A program made the translations under genes and the position numbers. The notes below the pieces were generated by a model. That model worked only from the letters and a program-made list of their open reading frames with translations, was not told the origin of the DNA and searched no databases. Source: Burkholderiaceae bacterium (lineage in GTDB: Bacteria > Pseudomonadota > Gammaproteobacteria > Burkholderiales > Burkholderiaceae_E). From it: a stretch of DNA of 64,000 nucleotides. Positions within the stretch are counted from its first letter, which is position 1. Each line of letters opens with the position of its first letter. This document shows, piece by piece, positions 37,544-48,643 of this stretch. Where the stretch lies: positions 42,556 through 106,555 of the forward strand of contig JAJTYR010000003.1 in NCBI GenBank assembly GCA_021463505.1, read 5' to 3'.

Positions 37544-38995
37544 TCAGCGCATTTTCGAGAGCCAGTGCTCCATCAGCTTGCCGGCCGCCTCGCGGCCGCC
37601 AAGCCCGAACGCGAGCGCCACCGCGATCGCCACCGCACCCAGCGTCAGGCCGAAGGCCAGATTGACGATCAGCTCCGACACCCCCATCGAGCGCAGGCCC
37701 ATCGCCAGCACCAGTCCGATGACGAGCACGCGCACCAGCCCGCCGAGCCACGCCGCGTCGCGATGCTCGCTGCGCCCCACCGCAGAGCCGATCAGGTTCG
37801 CCAGCCACAGACCGGCCAGCAGGATCATGGTGCCGAGCAGCACATCGCCGCCGAACACGATGAAGCTGCCGACCAGTTCGCTCATCTGCACGACCTGCAG
37901 CCGGATGGCCGCCTGGGCCACCGCGAACAGCATCGCGAAGAACACCAGCAGCCGCCCCACCAGGCGCGACAACGTCAGCGCGCCGAGCACCGGTCCGAGC
38001 CCGAGCCGATCACCGAGCCGGTCGACGCCGGCGGCCGCGAGCAGGCGCGAGACCAGTCCGGCCACGAAGCAGGCCACGTACCAGGTCACACCCAGGATCA
38101 GCGCCGCAGCGAGCAGATCGGGCAACGCCGCCACGAACTGACTGAGCAGCAGCCGCGCCGGGCCGGCGATCGATTCGGCCTGTAGCGCATCGAGTGCCGA
38201 GATCAGCGCCGGCACGAAGATGGCGAAGAATGCCAGCATGCCCACGAGCCCCGGCAGGTCGGCGTGCTCGCCCAGGCCCGCGCGCGATGCCAGACGATCG
38301 GCGCGCACCGCCAGCAGCAGGTGCCTGACGATGCCCTCGGCAATCCTTGCCACGAAGTAACCGACCACGGCCACCAGCGCCGCGCGCACCAGCCCCGGCA
38401 AGGCGCCGAGCAGCCCGTCGAAGAGTTCGCGCAACGGATCGAGCATTCCTTGCAGGCCGAGTGCTCCGAGGATCATCGGCAGGAACAGCAGCAACACCAC
38501 CCAGTAGCCGACGTTGCCGATGCTGTCGCTGATCGGCGCCATGCCGGCCTCGGCGCTCAGGCGCTCGTCGATCGTGGTGCGATCGAGCAGCTTCGTCAGC
38601 CCGTTGCGCACCACCGCCGCCAGCAGCCATCCGATCAGCGCGAGCGCCAGCGCCGCGAGCATGCGCGGCAGCGCGGCGGCGATCACCGCGATCATCTCCA
38701 TGAACGGCGCCGACAGCGTCTGCGGATCGAGCACGCGGGAAGCCGCGGCGAGCACCATCAGCAGGACGAGCCAGAACACCAGCCGTGAAACGACGATATC
38801 GACACTGACGCGCCCGCCCGATGGCGAGGCGAACCGGCGGTTCGCCTGTGCCAGCGACAGCACGCGGCGCACCAGCGCCGCGGCCACCAGCGCCACGATC
38901 CATCCGAGCAGCAGCAACGCCACCGCGCCGACGATCGACGGCAGCTGCGCGCCCAGCGCGCCGCGCATCGCTTCCAGAAACCCCGTGTCCGGCAT
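37544..38995 (-). CDS. Mechanosensitive-channel-like protein with repeated TM helices
   Basis: 483 residues with many hydrophobic segments, including at least three copies of the conserved helix pattern LPRMLAALALALIGWLLAAVVRNGL, LPGLVRAALVAVVGYFVARI and LPDLLAAALILGVTWYVACFV. These fit the 'conserved TM helix' repeats (PF05552) found in a subgroup of small-conductance channels. I do not see the canonical MscS beta domain clearly. The final helix resembles the MscS pore region (AFGLTLGAVAIAVALAFGLGG). Met 38995 has no strong Shine-Dalgarno. Predicted to relieve osmotic stress; role inferred. Confidence 0.8.
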   Translation of the reverse strand: MPDTGFLEAMRGALGAQLPSIVGAVALLLLGWIVALVAAALVRRVLSLAQANRRFASPSGGRVSVDIVVSRLVFWLVLLMVLAAASRVLDPQTLSAPFMEMIAVIAAALPRMLAALALALIGWLLAAVVRNGLTKLLDRTTIDERLSAEAGMAPISDSIGNVGYWVVLLLFLPMILGALGLQGMLDPLRELFDGLLGALPGLVRAALVAVVGYFVARIAEGIVRHLLLAVRADRLASRAGLGEHADLPGLVGMLAFFAIFVPALISALDALQAESIAGPARLLLSQFVAALPDLLAAALILGVTWYVACFVAGLVSRLLAAAGVDRLGDRLGLGPVLGALTLSRLVGRLLVFFAMLFAVAQAAIRLQVVQMSELVGSFIVFGGDVLLGTMILLAGLWLANLIGSAVGRSEHRDAAWLGGLVRVLVIGLVLAMGLRSMGVSELIVNLAFGLTLGAVAIAVALAFGLGGREAAGKLMEHWLSKMR

Positions 38996-39133
38996 CTTCG
39001 TTCTCCAGGCGCCGCGCGCGCCACCGTGCCGCAGCGCCGATTCACGCCGCGATCGTTCCGGATCGTAGCGTGATCCGGACCCGGGATGCGCGAAGCGGTT
39101 ATCCTCGGGGCGACGCGCCTGCCTGCCCAAGCC

Positions 39134-39937
39134 ATGCAAATCGCCACCTGGAACGTCAACTCGCTGAGGGTGCGCCTGCCGCACGTCATCGACTGGCTGC
39201 GCGCCAATCCGGTCGACATCCTGTGCCTGCAGGAGACCAAGCTGCGCGACGAGCATTTTCCGCACGCAGCACTCGCCGCGCTCGGTTACGAATCCGCGTT
39301 CGCCGGCCAGCCCACCTACAACGGCGTCGCGATTCTCGCGCGGCGCGACACGGTCGGCGTGCCATCGTCGGTGAGCGTGGGCAATCCGCTGTTCCCCGAC
39401 GAGCAGAAGCGCCTGATCAGCGCCGACCTTGCGGGCCTGCGCGTGGTCAACGCATATTTCCCGAACGGCCAGGCGGTGGGCACCGACAAGTACGCCTACA
39501 AGCTGCGCTGGATCGACGCGCTCGTCGACTGGCTGGCGACACCGGCCACGCCGCCGGTGGTGCTGCTCGGCGACTTCAACATCGCCCCCGAAGACCGCGA
39601 CGTGCACGACCCGAACGCGTGGGAGGGCCAGGTGCTGTGCTCGGCCCCCGAGCGCGAGCGCTTTGCGAACCTGATCGCACTGGGCTTCGTCGATGCGTTC
39701 CGGTTGTTCGAGCAGCCGCCGAAGGCCTACAGCTGGTGGGACTACCGGCAACTTGCGTTTCGCCGCAACGCCGGACTGCGCATCGACCACATCCTCGTGT
39801 CGCCGGCGCTCGCGCCGTCGGTGCGCGGCTGTCGCATCGACCGTAAGCCGCGCAAGCGCGAGCAGCCCTCCGACCACGCACCGGTGATCGCCGAGCTCAT
39901 GCTCGCAGGCAACGAGGCCGGCGCCGTGCGCGGCTGA
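39134..39937 (+). CDS. xth: Exodeoxyribonuclease III (AP endonuclease)
   Basis: 267 residues. Repairs abasic sites. N-terminal MQIATWNVNSLRVRLPHVIDWL, the metal Glu in LCLQETKL, the catalytic LLGDFNIAPEDRDVHDP and the C-terminal SDHAPVIAEL are all present. It belongs to the XthA rather than the Xth2 subtype, judged only from these motifs. Converges with ntrC (15 bp). Confidence 0.96.
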   Translation: MQIATWNVNSLRVRLPHVIDWLRANPVDILCLQETKLRDEHFPHAALAALGYESAFAGQPTYNGVAILARRDTVGVPSSVSVGNPLFPDEQKRLISADLAGLRVVNAYFPNGQAVGTDKYAYKLRWIDALVDWLATPATPPVVLLGDFNIAPEDRDVHDPNAWEGQVLCSAPERERFANLIALGFVDAFRLFEQPPKAYSWWDYRQLAFRRNAGLRIDHILVSPALAPSVRGCRIDRKPRKREQPSDHAPVIAELMLAGNEAGAVRG

Positions 39938-39952
39938 GCCTGGTCGTCGCGA

Positions 39953-41536
<1,584 letters not shown>

Positions 41537-41542
41537 CGTCGC

Positions 41543-42658
41543 TCAGGCTCCAGGAAGTGGCAGCAGGATGCGGAAATCGGTGCAGCCCGGCCTGCTCTCG
41601 CATTCGACGCGGCCCCCGTGCTGCTGCACGAAGGTCTGCGCCAGCGTGAGTCCGAGACCACTGCCGCCCTCGCGGCCGGAGACCAGCGGGTAGAAGATCC
41701 GCTCGCCGATTTCCTCGGGCACGCCCGGGCCATTGTCGATCACGTGCAGATCCAGTGCCAGCTTCCAGCGGCGTCCGGCGATGGTCACCTGGCGCGCGAT
41801 GCGCGTGCGCAGCAGGATCCGCCCGTGCCCGTCGAGCGCCTGCGCAGCGTTGCGCACCAGGTTCAGCAGCACCTGGATCAGTTGCTCGCGGTCACCGCGG
41901 AACTCCGGCAGGCTCGCATCGTAGTCGCGCACAATCTCCAGCGCCTGCGGGAACTCGGCCAGCACCACCGAGCGCACCCGCTCGCAGACTTCGTGGATGT
42001 TCAGCTCGCCGATCACCGGCGCACTGCGATGCGGCGCGAGCAGCCGATCGACGAGCACCTGCAGCCGGTCGGCCTCCTTCACGATCACGCGCGTGTATTC
42101 GCGCAGTGCCGGCGCCGTCAGTTCGGATTCCAGCAATTGCGCCGCACCGCGGATGCCGCCGAGCGGATTGCGGATCTCGTGCGCGAGGTTGCGCACCAGT
42201 TCGCGGGTGGCCTTGGCCGAATCGAGCAGCCGCCGCTCGCGATCGGCGCGCCGCCGCTGTTCGACTTCGCGAAACTCGATCAACAGCGTACCCGGCTCGC
42301 CGTCCAGCGTCACGGCACTCATCGACAGCTGCTGCGGTGCGTGCGCCGGACGCTGCAGCTCGAGTTCGCTGTGCGTCTCGTCGAAGGCACCCGCGGCGGC
42401 GTCGGCGCACAGTCGCGCGAGCGCACTGCCGTCGACGAACAGCCGCGCGAACGACTGGCCCGTCACCAGTCGCTGGGAAACACCGAACAACTGGGCGCCG
42501 GCCTGATTGAGGAAGACGACGTGCCCGTGCGCATCGAGCACGATCACCGCGCTGCAGAGCAGATCCAGGCCGTCGAGCCCGGAAGAACGGCGGCGACGAC
42601 CCCGGCGCGACGGCCCGGCCGGTTTCGCGGGCGACGCAGACGTGCCGATCGTGGTCAG
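41543..42658 (-). CDS. ntrB: Nitrogen regulation histidine kinase NtrB, non-canonical start
   Basis: Soluble kinase/phosphatase for NtrC that listens to PII. 371 residues if it starts at CTG. A PAS domain (LDGLDLLCSAVIVLDAHGHV) begins about residue 25-30. H box LAHEIRNPLGG, N box NLVRNAAQAL, G1 DNGPGVPEEI and G2 GGSGLGLTLA are all intact. Between the preceding stop codon region and the PAS domain there is no ATG, GTG or TTG. A CTG at 42658 overlaps the DUF4124 stop as CTGA and is the best candidate. A true start inside the previous gene is possible but has no usual start codon either. Confidence 0.9.
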   Translation of the reverse strand: MTTIGTSASPAKPAGPSRRGRRRRSSGLDGLDLLCSAVIVLDAHGHVVFLNQAGAQLFGVSQRLVTGQSFARLFVDGSALARLCADAAAGAFDETHSELELQRPAHAPQQLSMSAVTLDGEPGTLLIEFREVEQRRRADRERRLLDSAKATRELVRNLAHEIRNPLGGIRGAAQLLESELTAPALREYTRVIVKEADRLQVLVDRLLAPHRSAPVIGELNIHEVCERVRSVVLAEFPQALEIVRDYDASLPEFRGDREQLIQVLLNLVRNAAQALDGHGRILLRTRIARQVTIAGRRWKLALDLHVIDNGPGVPEEIGERIFYPLVSGREGGSGLGLTLAQTFVQQHGGRVECESRPGCTDFRILLPLPGA

Positions 42659-43212
42659 TCCCGGATCGTGCCGAGTTCGCGGCGAAGCGACGCGACGTTG
42701 CCCTCGGAGCGGCCGATGTCGTCCTCGAGCCGCTTCACGCGGTCGAGATACTTCTGGTAATTGCGCTCGTCGCCGTGACGATCGGGTTGGCCGTTCTTGT
42801 AGACCCCCTTCAGTTCGGCCAGCCGCGCCTCTTCCTTGCGCAACTCGTCCTCGAGGATGCGTCGCCGCTCGCTGTCGCGCTCGCGCTGGGTGGACGCGTC
42901 GACCTTCGGAAAGCCGTCGGGGGTGGGCCGCGCAGCGGCGCCGCTCGCCTGGCCTGCCGCGGTGGCCTGCCCGGGCGTCGCGGCGCCGGCCGCTCGCGCC
43001 GCACCCGCCGGCAACTTCGGCGCCGGAATCGTGGTGAGCGGCGCGAGATCGATCGCACGGCAATTGCGTCCGTTCGGCGTACCCTGGTAGACCGGCACCC
43101 CGCTCTCGGATTCGCAGCGATAGACCTCGGCGGCCGCCGGCGCCACCAGGCCGAAACACGTGGCGACGAGCCAGGCGGCGCGAGCGGGCATTGCAGGGCG
43201 AAGCGATCTCAT
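42655..43212 (-). CDS. Exported DUF4124 protein with coiled coil
   Basis: 185 residues. Signal peptide ending near AAA-EVYR (about 29), then a DUF4124 domain EVYRCESESGVPVYQGTPNGRNC with two Cys. The second half (105-185) is highly charged and helical (RERDSERRRILEDELRKEEARL), a probable coiled coil. Function unknown. Its conserved position between glnA and ntrB in related bacteria suggests co-transcription. Its stop overlaps the proposed ntrB CTG. Confidence 0.85.
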   Translation of the reverse strand: MRSLRPAMPARAAWLVATCFGLVAPAAAEVYRCESESGVPVYQGTPNGRNCRAIDLAPLTTIPAPKLPAGAARAAGAATPGQATAAGQASGAAARPTPDGFPKVDASTQRERDSERRRILEDELRKEEARLAELKGVYKNGQPDRHGDERNYQKYLDRVKRLEDDIGRSEGNVASLRRELGTIRD

Positions 43213-43357
43213 GGTCAGGCCGCAAGGGGTCGAGCCGGAAGGTTCGCGGCCAGTGTAAGGCAGCCTGCACGACGATTCAAACCGGCCGTATGGTCGACCG
43301 ACCTGCGGGGCACCGCACCCGACCTGCGCCCCGCCGACGATCGCCGGAGTTCGCGCG

Positions 43358-44770
43358 TCAGAGACTGTAGTAGAGGTCGAACTCGACCGGATGCGTGGTC
43401 ATCCGCAGCCGGGTGACCTCCTCCATCTTCAACTCGATGTACGCGTCGATCATGTCGTTGCCGAACACGCCGCCGCGCGTGAGGAACTCGCGATCCTTGT
43501 CGAGGTACTCGAGCGCCTGGTCGAGCGACGCGCACACCGTCGGGATCTGCGCTTCCTCTTCGGGCGGCAGATCGTAGAGATTCTTGTCCGCGGCCTCGCC
43601 CGGATCGATCCTGTTCTGCACCCCGTCGAGTCCGGCCATCATCAACGCGGCGAACAGCAGGTACGGATTGGCGCTCGGGTCCGGAAAACGCACCTCGATG
43701 CGGCGCCCCTTCGGATTGCTCACGAACGGTATGCGGATCGACGCGGACCGGTTGCGCGCCGAATAGGCGAGCTTCACCGGTGCCTCGAAGCCGGGCACCA
43801 GCCGCTTGTAGGAATTGGTGCCCGGGTTGGCGATCGCGTTGAGCGCGCGCGCGTGCCGGATGATGCCGCCGATGTAGTGCAGCGAAAAATCCGACAGGCC
43901 GGCGTACCGGTCGCCCGCGAACAGGTTCTGGCCGTCCTTCCAGATCGACTGGTGCACGTGCATGCCCGAACCGTTGTCGCCGACGATCGGCTTGGGCATG
44001 AAGGTGGCCGTCTTGCCATAGCTGTGCGCCACGTTGTGGACCACGTACTTCATCGTCTGCAGCCAGTCGGCGCGCTGCACCAGTGTCGAGAACTTCGTGC
44101 CGATCTCGTTCTGGCCACATCCGGCGACCTCGTGGTGGTGCACCTCCACCGGAATGCCCATCTGTTCGAGAATCAGGCACATCTCCGAGCGCATGTCCTG
44201 GAACGAGTCCACCGGCGGCACCGGAAAGTAGCCGCCCTTCACCGGCGGACGGTGCGCCAGGTTGCCGCCCTCGATCTCCTTGCCGGTGGACCACGAAGCT
44301 TCTTCGGAATTGATCTTCACGAAGCAGCCCGACATGTCGACGTTCCAGGTGACCGAGTCGAAGATGAAGAATTCCGGCTCGGGCCCGAAATAGGCGGTGT
44401 CGCCGATTCCGGTCGACTTCAGATAGGCCTCGGCGCGCCTGGCCAGCGAACGCGGATCACGCGAGTAGCCCTTGCCGTCGGCCGGCTCGACCACGTCGCA
44501 GGTGATCATCAGCGTGGGCTCCTCGCGAAACGGATCCATGTTGGCGGTGGCCGGGTCCGGCATCAGCAGCATGTCCGAGGCCTCGATGCCCTTCCATCCG
44601 GCAATCGACGAACCATCGAAGGCGTGGCCCGACGCGACCTTTTCCTCGTCGAACACCTTCGCCGGCACCGAAACGTGCTGCTCCTTGCCGCGGGTGTCGG
44701 TGAAGCGCAGATCGACGAACTTCACTTCGTTGTCGGCGATCATCTTCATCACGTCTTTGACGGTGGGCAT
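43358..44770 (-). CDS. glnA: Glutamine synthetase type I
   Basis: 470 residues, ammonium assimilation. Signatures: [12 protein letters not shown] near 52, the Mg/ATP-binding MHVHQSIW and [10 protein letters not shown], and the adenylylation Tyr399 in [10 protein letters not shown] (E. coli Tyr397). So activity should be controlled by GlnE. The ATG is preceded by AGGAG. It is followed by DUF4124, ntrB and ntrC on the same strand, and preceded by sigma-54 and NtrC-like sites. Confidence 0.98.
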   Translation of the reverse strand: MPTVKDVMKMIADNEVKFVDLRFTDTRGKEQHVSVPAKVFDEEKVASGHAFDGSSIAGWKGIEASDMLLMPDPATANMDPFREEPTLMITCDVVEPADGKGYSRDPRSLARRAEAYLKSTGIGDTAYFGPEPEFFIFDSVTWNVDMSGCFVKINSEEASWSTGKEIEGGNLAHRPPVKGGYFPVPPVDSFQDMRSEMCLILEQMGIPVEVHHHEVAGCGQNEIGTKFSTLVQRADWLQTMKYVVHNVAHSYGKTATFMPKPIVGDNGSGMHVHQSIWKDGQNLFAGDRYAGLSDFSLHYIGGIIRHARALNAIANPGTNSYKRLVPGFEAPVKLAYSARNRSASIRIPFVSNPKGRRIEVRFPDPSANPYLLFAALMMAGLDGVQNRIDPGEAADKNLYDLPPEEEAQIPTVCASLDQALEYLDKDREFLTRGGVFGNDMIDAYIELKMEEVTRLRMTTHPVEFDLYYSL

Positions 44771-44870
44771 GCTGGCGTTCTCCTGGTCACGAGGGTCTGG
44801 GTAGTGGGGGTCGGTGCCGGTGCAACGGCGAACGCGCGATTCTGTGCGTTTTCGGCCTGCGGTTCAAAAT

Positions 44871-44886
44871 AGCAGGTTTCGTGCCA
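44871..44886 (-). promoter_or_regulatory. Sigma-54 (-24/-12) promoter of glnA
   Basis: On the minus strand TGGCACGAAACCTGCT: the invariant GG and GC are separated by 10 bp as required (consensus TGGCAC-N5-TTGC, one mismatch). It is about 100 bp upstream of the glnA ATG. It is the main functional element of the 309-bp gene-free stretch 44771-45079. Confidence 0.85.
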
Positions 44887-44966
44887 GCGGCCGCCACCGG
44901 CACCCCGCCGACGGGCGTGGCCCGGCAGGGCGTCGCGCCCTGACCCGCGCCCCGCCCGGCATCGTC

Positions 44967-44996
44967 GCACCAACATCGTGCACACCTCGATGGTGC
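44967..44996 (-). promoter_or_regulatory. NtrC-type enhancer sites upstream of glnA
   Basis: GCAC-N7-GTGC at 44967-44981 matches the NtrC half-site spacing exactly. An overlapping GCAC-N9-GTGC covers 44980-44996 and contains CACCTCGATGGTG. They lie about 80-110 bp upstream of the sigma-54 promoter, a normal enhancer distance. The match is by consensus only. Confidence 0.6.
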
Positions 44997-45079
44997 GCCG
45001 GCACCGCCACACCCCGCCGTGGTGCGCGTGCAGCCGTGCAGGGCGGGCGCGGCCGCACACCGGCCACACGCTCGCGGGA

Positions 45080-46774
45080 TCAGGAGCGCGCGCCAGGCTC
45101 GCTGCCGGGCGGTTCGGGCGGCCAGCGAAAACCGGCGAAGCGCTCACGCAACCGTGCCTTCCAGAACTTGCCGGTCGAGGTGCGTGGCACCGCATCGATG
45201 AACTCGAAGGCGTCGGGCAACTGCCAGCGGGCGAACTTCGGCGCGATGAACGCCCGCAATTCGTCGGCGCCCACTGCCGCGCCCGGCTTGACCACGGCGC
45301 AGGCGAGCGGCCGCTCGCCCCACTTCGGGTGGGCGATCGCGATCACCGCCGCTTCGGCGATCGCCGGATGCGCCATGATCGCATTCTCCAGGTCGACCGA
45401 ACTGATCCACTCGCCACCCGACTTGATCAGGTCTTTCGTGCGATCGGCAATGCGGATGTAGCCGCTTTCGTCGATCGCCGCCACGTCACCGGTGCGCAGC
45501 CAGCCGTCCGCGGTGAACTTGTCGGGCCCCGGCGCTTCCGCGTGATACGAGCCGGTGATGAACGGCCCGCGCACCTGCAGTTCGCCCACATCGTGGCCGT
45601 TCCAGTCGCACGGGCCGGCATCGCCCATGATGCGCACCTCCACCAGCGGCACCGGCACGCCGGCCGTCGCCTTGCGCGCGAACCACTGGTCCTCGTCGAG
45701 TTGTCCGCGCAGTTCGGGCTTCTCGAAGAACAGCGACCCCATCGGCGAGGTTTCGGTCATGCCCCAGCCCTGTGCGAGGCGGATGCCGTGGCGCTCGAAC
45801 TGGCGGATCAGCGCCTCCGGCACCGCCGCGCCGCCGACCATGCTGCGCATGCCGTCCGGCAACCGCCACCGTCCCGGCTGGGCCTCGAAGGCCTGGATCA
45901 GCGCCAGCCAGATGGTTGGCACGCCGAGCGTGAGCGTCGGCGGCTCCTGCTGCATCAGGTCGAGCAGGTCGTCGGGGTGCAGGTGCGGGCCCGGAAAGAC
46001 CAGCTTTGCGCCAAGCATCACCGCGGCGTACGGGATGCCCCAGGAATTCGCGTGGAACATCGGCGTGACCGGAATCACCACGTCGCGCGAGGACAGCGCC
46101 ACGTAGTCGGGCAGCGCACAGTTCAGCGAATGCAGCACCGTGGAGCGGTGCGAGTAGGCCACGCCCTTCGGCCTGCCGGTGGTGCCCGAGGTGTAGCACA
46201 TCGCCACCGGATCGTTCTCGTCGTGCGGGGCGTAGTCGAAGCCGGCCGGCGCCTGCGCAAGCAGGGCCTCGTAGTCGTCGAAGGCGGGCTGGCCGTCGTG
46301 CGGGTCGCCGCTGCTGGTGAGCACCGCGGCGCCCGAAAACGGAAACACGATCACGCGCTCGAAGCGGTGCTGCCCGGCGAACTGCCGGTACAGCGGCAGC
46401 AGGATGTCGTCGACCACCAGGAAACGGTCGCGCGCATGGTGGGCGATCCAGCCGATGTCGTCGGGCGCGAGCCGCAGGTTCAGCGTGTGCATGACGCCGC
46501 CGGCCGCCGGGATGCCGAAATAGCATTCGAGGTGCGCGTGATGGTTCCAGCACAGCGTGGCGACGCGATCGCCCTTGCGCAGACCGAGTTTCTTCAGCGC
46601 CGCCGCCAGTGCGCGCGTGCGCCGGTACCAGTCGGCGTAGCGATGCCGGCGCAGCGACTTGTCGGGCAGGCGCGAGACGATTTCCGACTCGGGAAACAGC
46701 CGGCCGGCGTGTTCCATCAGCCGGTTCAGCGACAGCGGCACCGGCATCATCGTGGTCTTCACCGAATGCATCAT
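45080..46774 (-). CDS. Fatty-acyl-CoA ligase (AMP-forming, medium/long chain)
   Basis: 564 residues. ATP-binding P-loop CYTSGTTGRPKG at about 193-204, adenylate motif GWGMTETSP near 345, hinge DGWLRTGDVAAID near 430, catalytic Lys in RTSTGKFWK near 535. Substrate is inferred from general similarity to fatty-acid ligases. The start is Met 46774: GGAGG lies 5 bp upstream, so the earlier in-frame ATG at 46786 is part of the ribosome binding site context. 12 bp after hemW. Confidence 0.9.
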   Translation of the reverse strand: MMHSVKTTMMPVPLSLNRLMEHAGRLFPESEIVSRLPDKSLRRHRYADWYRRTRALAAALKKLGLRKGDRVATLCWNHHAHLECYFGIPAAGGVMHTLNLRLAPDDIGWIAHHARDRFLVVDDILLPLYRQFAGQHRFERVIVFPFSGAAVLTSSGDPHDGQPAFDDYEALLAQAPAGFDYAPHDENDPVAMCYTSGTTGRPKGVAYSHRSTVLHSLNCALPDYVALSSRDVVIPVTPMFHANSWGIPYAAVMLGAKLVFPGPHLHPDDLLDLMQQEPPTLTLGVPTIWLALIQAFEAQPGRWRLPDGMRSMVGGAAVPEALIRQFERHGIRLAQGWGMTETSPMGSLFFEKPELRGQLDEDQWFARKATAGVPVPLVEVRIMGDAGPCDWNGHDVGELQVRGPFITGSYHAEAPGPDKFTADGWLRTGDVAAIDESGYIRIADRTKDLIKSGGEWISSVDLENAIMAHPAIAEAAVIAIAHPKWGERPLACAVVKPGAAVGADELRAFIAPKFARWQLPDAFEFIDAVPRTSTGKFWKARLRERFAGFRWPPEPPGSEPGARS

Positions 46775-46786
46775 CCGTACCTCCAT

Positions 46787-47953
46787 TCAATGCCGGTGTT
46801 CACTCTTCAGGAACATCGCCAGAAGATCGTTGAGGAAACGCAGGCCCAGCGGCGTGGCGCGAATCCGCGTCGGGTCGTCTTCGAGCAGCCCGCGCTCGAC
46901 GGCCTGCGCACAGGTGCGCGCAATCGCCGCCGGCGCCAGGCCGGTACGCTCGACGAACGAGGCGGCCGGCACCCCGTCGGTGAGCCGCAGTGCGTTCAGC
47001 ATGAACTCGAACGGCAGTTCGTCGCAACCCACGATGCGCTCGTCCTCGATCGCCCCCGCGCCCAGCGCTGCGTCGATGTAGCGCTGCGGCTGGCGCAGCC
47101 GCGCCTCGCGCACGATGCGGTCGTGAAACGACAGCTTGCCGTGCGCACCCGCGCCGATGCCGAGGTAGTCGCCGAATTCCCAGTAGTTCAGGTTGTGCCG
47201 GCAGCGCGCACCCGGCTGCGCCCACGCCGACACCTCGTAGCGCTCGAAACCGGCCGCCCCGAGCGCCTGCCCGAGCAGCGCCAGCATGTCGGCCGACAGT
47301 TCGTCGTCGGGCAGCGGTGGCGGATGCTTCGCAAACGCCGTGTCGGGCTCGACCGTCAGGTGGTACAGCGACAGGTGCGGCGGCGCGAACGCCAGCGCGC
47401 TCGCGAGGTCGTCGCGCAGGCCCTGCAGCGTCTGGCCGGGCAGCGCGTACATCAGGTCGATGTTGAAGCTGGCGAAACTGCGCGCCGCCTCCTCGATCGC
47501 CGCGCGCGCCTGGCGCGCGTCGTGCACGCGGCCGAGGGCGCGCAGCCGGTCGTCGTCGAAGCTCTGTACGCCGATCGACAGGCGCGTGACGCCGGCCTGC
47601 GCATACGCGGCGAAGCGCTGCGCCTCGAAGGTGCCGGGATTGGCTTCCATCGTCACCTCTGCGCCAGGTGCCAGGCGCAGGCGTGCGCGAATCGTCGCGA
47701 GCAACCGGTCGATCGCCTCGGCAGAGAACAGACTCGGCGTGCCCCCGCCGATGAACACCGTCGAGACCGTGCGGCCCCACACTTTCGGCAGTGCCGCTTC
47801 CAGATCGGCCTGCAGTGCGTCCAGATAGCGCGCTTCGGGCAATTCGCGCAGCGCGCCGCGCCACGCGTGCGAATTGAAGTCGCAATACGGGCACTTGCGC
47901 AGGCACCACGGCAGGTGCACGTACAGCGACAGCGGCAGCGGTTGCGCGCGCAT
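46787..47953 (-). CDS. hemW: Heme chaperone HemW (radical SAM)
   Basis: 388 residues. The radical SAM cluster is Cys17, Cys21, Cys24 (HLPWCLRKCPYCDFN). The GGGTPS motif and SIGVQSFDDDRL follow. HemW carries a C-terminal HemN_C domain, here around 300-385 (ADFLLNALRLTDGV-like). It differs from true HemN oxidases by this Cys arrangement lacking the fourth Cys. 12 bp after rdgB. Confidence 0.94.
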   Translation of the reverse strand: MRAQPLPLSLYVHLPWCLRKCPYCDFNSHAWRGALRELPEARYLDALQADLEAALPKVWGRTVSTVFIGGGTPSLFSAEAIDRLLATIRARLRLAPGAEVTMEANPGTFEAQRFAAYAQAGVTRLSIGVQSFDDDRLRALGRVHDARQARAAIEEAARSFASFNIDLMYALPGQTLQGLRDDLASALAFAPPHLSLYHLTVEPDTAFAKHPPPLPDDELSADMLALLGQALGAAGFERYEVSAWAQPGARCRHNLNYWEFGDYLGIGAGAHGKLSFHDRIVREARLRQPQRYIDAALGAGAIEDERIVGCDELPFEFMLNALRLTDGVPAASFVERTGLAPAAIARTCAQAVERGLLEDDPTRIRATPLGLRFLNDLLAMFLKSEHRH

Positions 47954-47965
47954 CGTCGCAACGCT

Positions 47966-48640
47966 TCACACCAGCCGCTCGCGCCGCAACCGCTCCACGA
48001 GCGCGCGCAGCGCCTGCCCACGATGACCGATCAGGCGCTTGCGCTGCGCGTCGAGCTCGGCCGCGGTGCAGCCGAGTTCGGGCAGCAGGAAGTGCGGGTC
48101 GTAGCCGAAGCCGCCACCGCCGCGCGGCGCATCGATCACCTCGCCGTGCCAGCTCGCGTCGGCCACCAGCGGCTGCGGATCGTCGGCCGCACGCAGCAGC
48201 ACCAGCACGCAGTAGTAGTGCGCCGCGCGCCCGGTGCAACCGGCCAGATCGGCAACGAGTTGCGCGTTGTTGGCCGCATCGGCGGCGAGTGCGGGCGCGA
48301 CGACGCCGTGATTCCGTGTGCCCGCCCCGGTCCCGGTCCGCACCCGGTGCGCCCCGGGGCTGCGCGAAGCCCAGCGTGCCGACAGCACTCCCGGGCGCCC
48401 ACCCAGCGCGTCCACGCACAGCCCGGAATCGTCGGCCAGCGCCGGCAGGCCGCTCAGCCGGCACGCATGCCGCGCCTTGGCGAGGGCATTCTCGAGGAAG
48501 GTGTCGAATGGCTCGTCGGCGTCGGCGACGCCGAGCGCCGCCTGCGGCTCGACCTGCAGCCCCAGCGGCGAGAGCAGGGCGACCAGTTCGCGCAACTTGC
48601 CCGTGTTGCCCGAAGCCAGCACCACGCGTCGCAACTTCAT
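47966..48640 (-). CDS. rdgB: dITP/XTP pyrophosphatase RdgB with insertion
   Basis: 224 residues; family usually about 200. Removes non-canonical purine nucleotides. VVLASGNTGKLREL, FLENALAKARHA, ADDSGL and GGFGYDPHFLLP signatures are intact; SHRGQAL appears as GHRGQAL. Between SARWA and NNAQLVADL there is about 25 residues of extra Arg/Gly/Thr-rich sequence, where others have a short YxG loop. 3 bp separate it from rph. Confidence 0.95.
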   Translation of the reverse strand: MKLRRVVLASGNTGKLRELVALLSPLGLQVEPQAALGVADADEPFDTFLENALAKARHACRLSGLPALADDSGLCVDALGGRPGVLSARWASRSPGAHRVRTGTGAGTRNHGVVAPALAADAANNAQLVADLAGCTGRAAHYYCVLVLLRAADDPQPLVADASWHGEVIDAPRGGGGFGYDPHFLLPELGCTAAELDAQRKRLIGHRGQALRALVERLRRERLV

Positions 48641-48643
48641 CGT

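Noticed and set aside
43358..44770. Glutamine synthetase type III or an inactive copy
   Set aside because: Length, the Tyr399 motif and Mg/ATP-binding residues are those of type I and are intact.
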